From Hyphomicrobiales bacterium (GTDB lineage Bacteria; Pseudomonadota; Alphaproteobacteria; Rhizobiales; Devosiaceae), in contig JALWTJ010000250.1 in assembly GCA_027082895.1 (NCBI GenBank), positions 1 through 6,091 on the forward strand: a stretch of DNA of 6,091 bases. Reading direction: 5' to 3'. A model generated the notes under the pieces. The model saw only the letters and a program-made list of their open reading frames with translations, did not search any database and was not told the origin of the DNA. Shown in pieces: positions 6,064 to 6,091 of this stretch; position 1 is the stretch's first letter, and the number at the start of each line of letters is the position of its first letter. The position numbers and the translations under genes are program-made.

Positions 6064-6091
6064 GCTCCCCGGTTCCGCGTTCCTGCCAAGG
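6064..6091. other. Short non-coding tail after lptD
   Basis: The 28 bases after the lptD TAG show no hairpin with a T run, so there is no sign of an operon end here. In many alphaproteobacteria surA follows closely; its start is not in the window. Confidence 0.5.

Noticed and set aside
1..6091. CRISPR array, insertion sequence, tRNA/rRNA, attachment site or defence system
   Set aside because: No spaced direct repeats, transposase, terminal inverted repeats or RNA-gene folds were seen; the window is a conserved housekeeping locus.

Overview
The window is a GC-rich chromosomal segment whose gene order (pepA divergent from lptF-lptG-lptD) points to an alphaproteobacterium. In gammaproteobacteria such as E. 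coli, lptFG sits next to pepA but lptD lies elsewhere, in front of surA-pdxA-ksgA. In alphaproteobacteria the two blocks are commonly fused, as here. GANTC sites (the CcrM methyltransferase target) are sparse and clustered, which fits the same assignment. I cannot name an order or genus from the sequence.

Layout: positions 1-1207 on the minus strand hold the first ~402 codons of a leucyl aminopeptidase (pepA), cut by the left window edge after the active-site signature. A ~250-bp divergent intergenic region (1208-1457) follows. It contains two perfect inverted repeats and a weak promoter-like pair, but no RNA gene that I recognise. Then come three tightly packed plus-strand genes: lptF (1458-2627), lptG (2624-3700, ATGA overlap) and lptD (3700-6063, TAATG junction). 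The last 28 bases are intergenic; surA would be the usual next gene but is not visible.

How the genes work together: LptF and LptG are the two membrane subunits of the LptB2FG ABC exporter, which extracts lipopolysaccharide from the inner membrane. LptD is the outer-membrane barrel that receives LPS from the periplasmic LptA/LptC bridge and inserts it into the outer leaflet. Both ends of the transport bridge are thus encoded in one translationally coupled operon. LptB, LptC, LptA and LptE are not in this window. PepA is a cytosolic M17 peptidase with no known direct role in LPS transport; its placement is a conserved neighbourhood.

This is a conserved housekeeping locus and I see no new defence, mobile or biosynthetic system. 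The points worth a second look are an LptD with only one CxxC cysteine pair and no C-terminal cysteines, an LptF whose coupling-helix loop is rewritten relative to LptG, a Cys/Met variant of the PepA signature, a cluster of GANTC sites built into an inverted repeat inside lptG, and an AT-rich island late in lptG that may hold an internal promoter.
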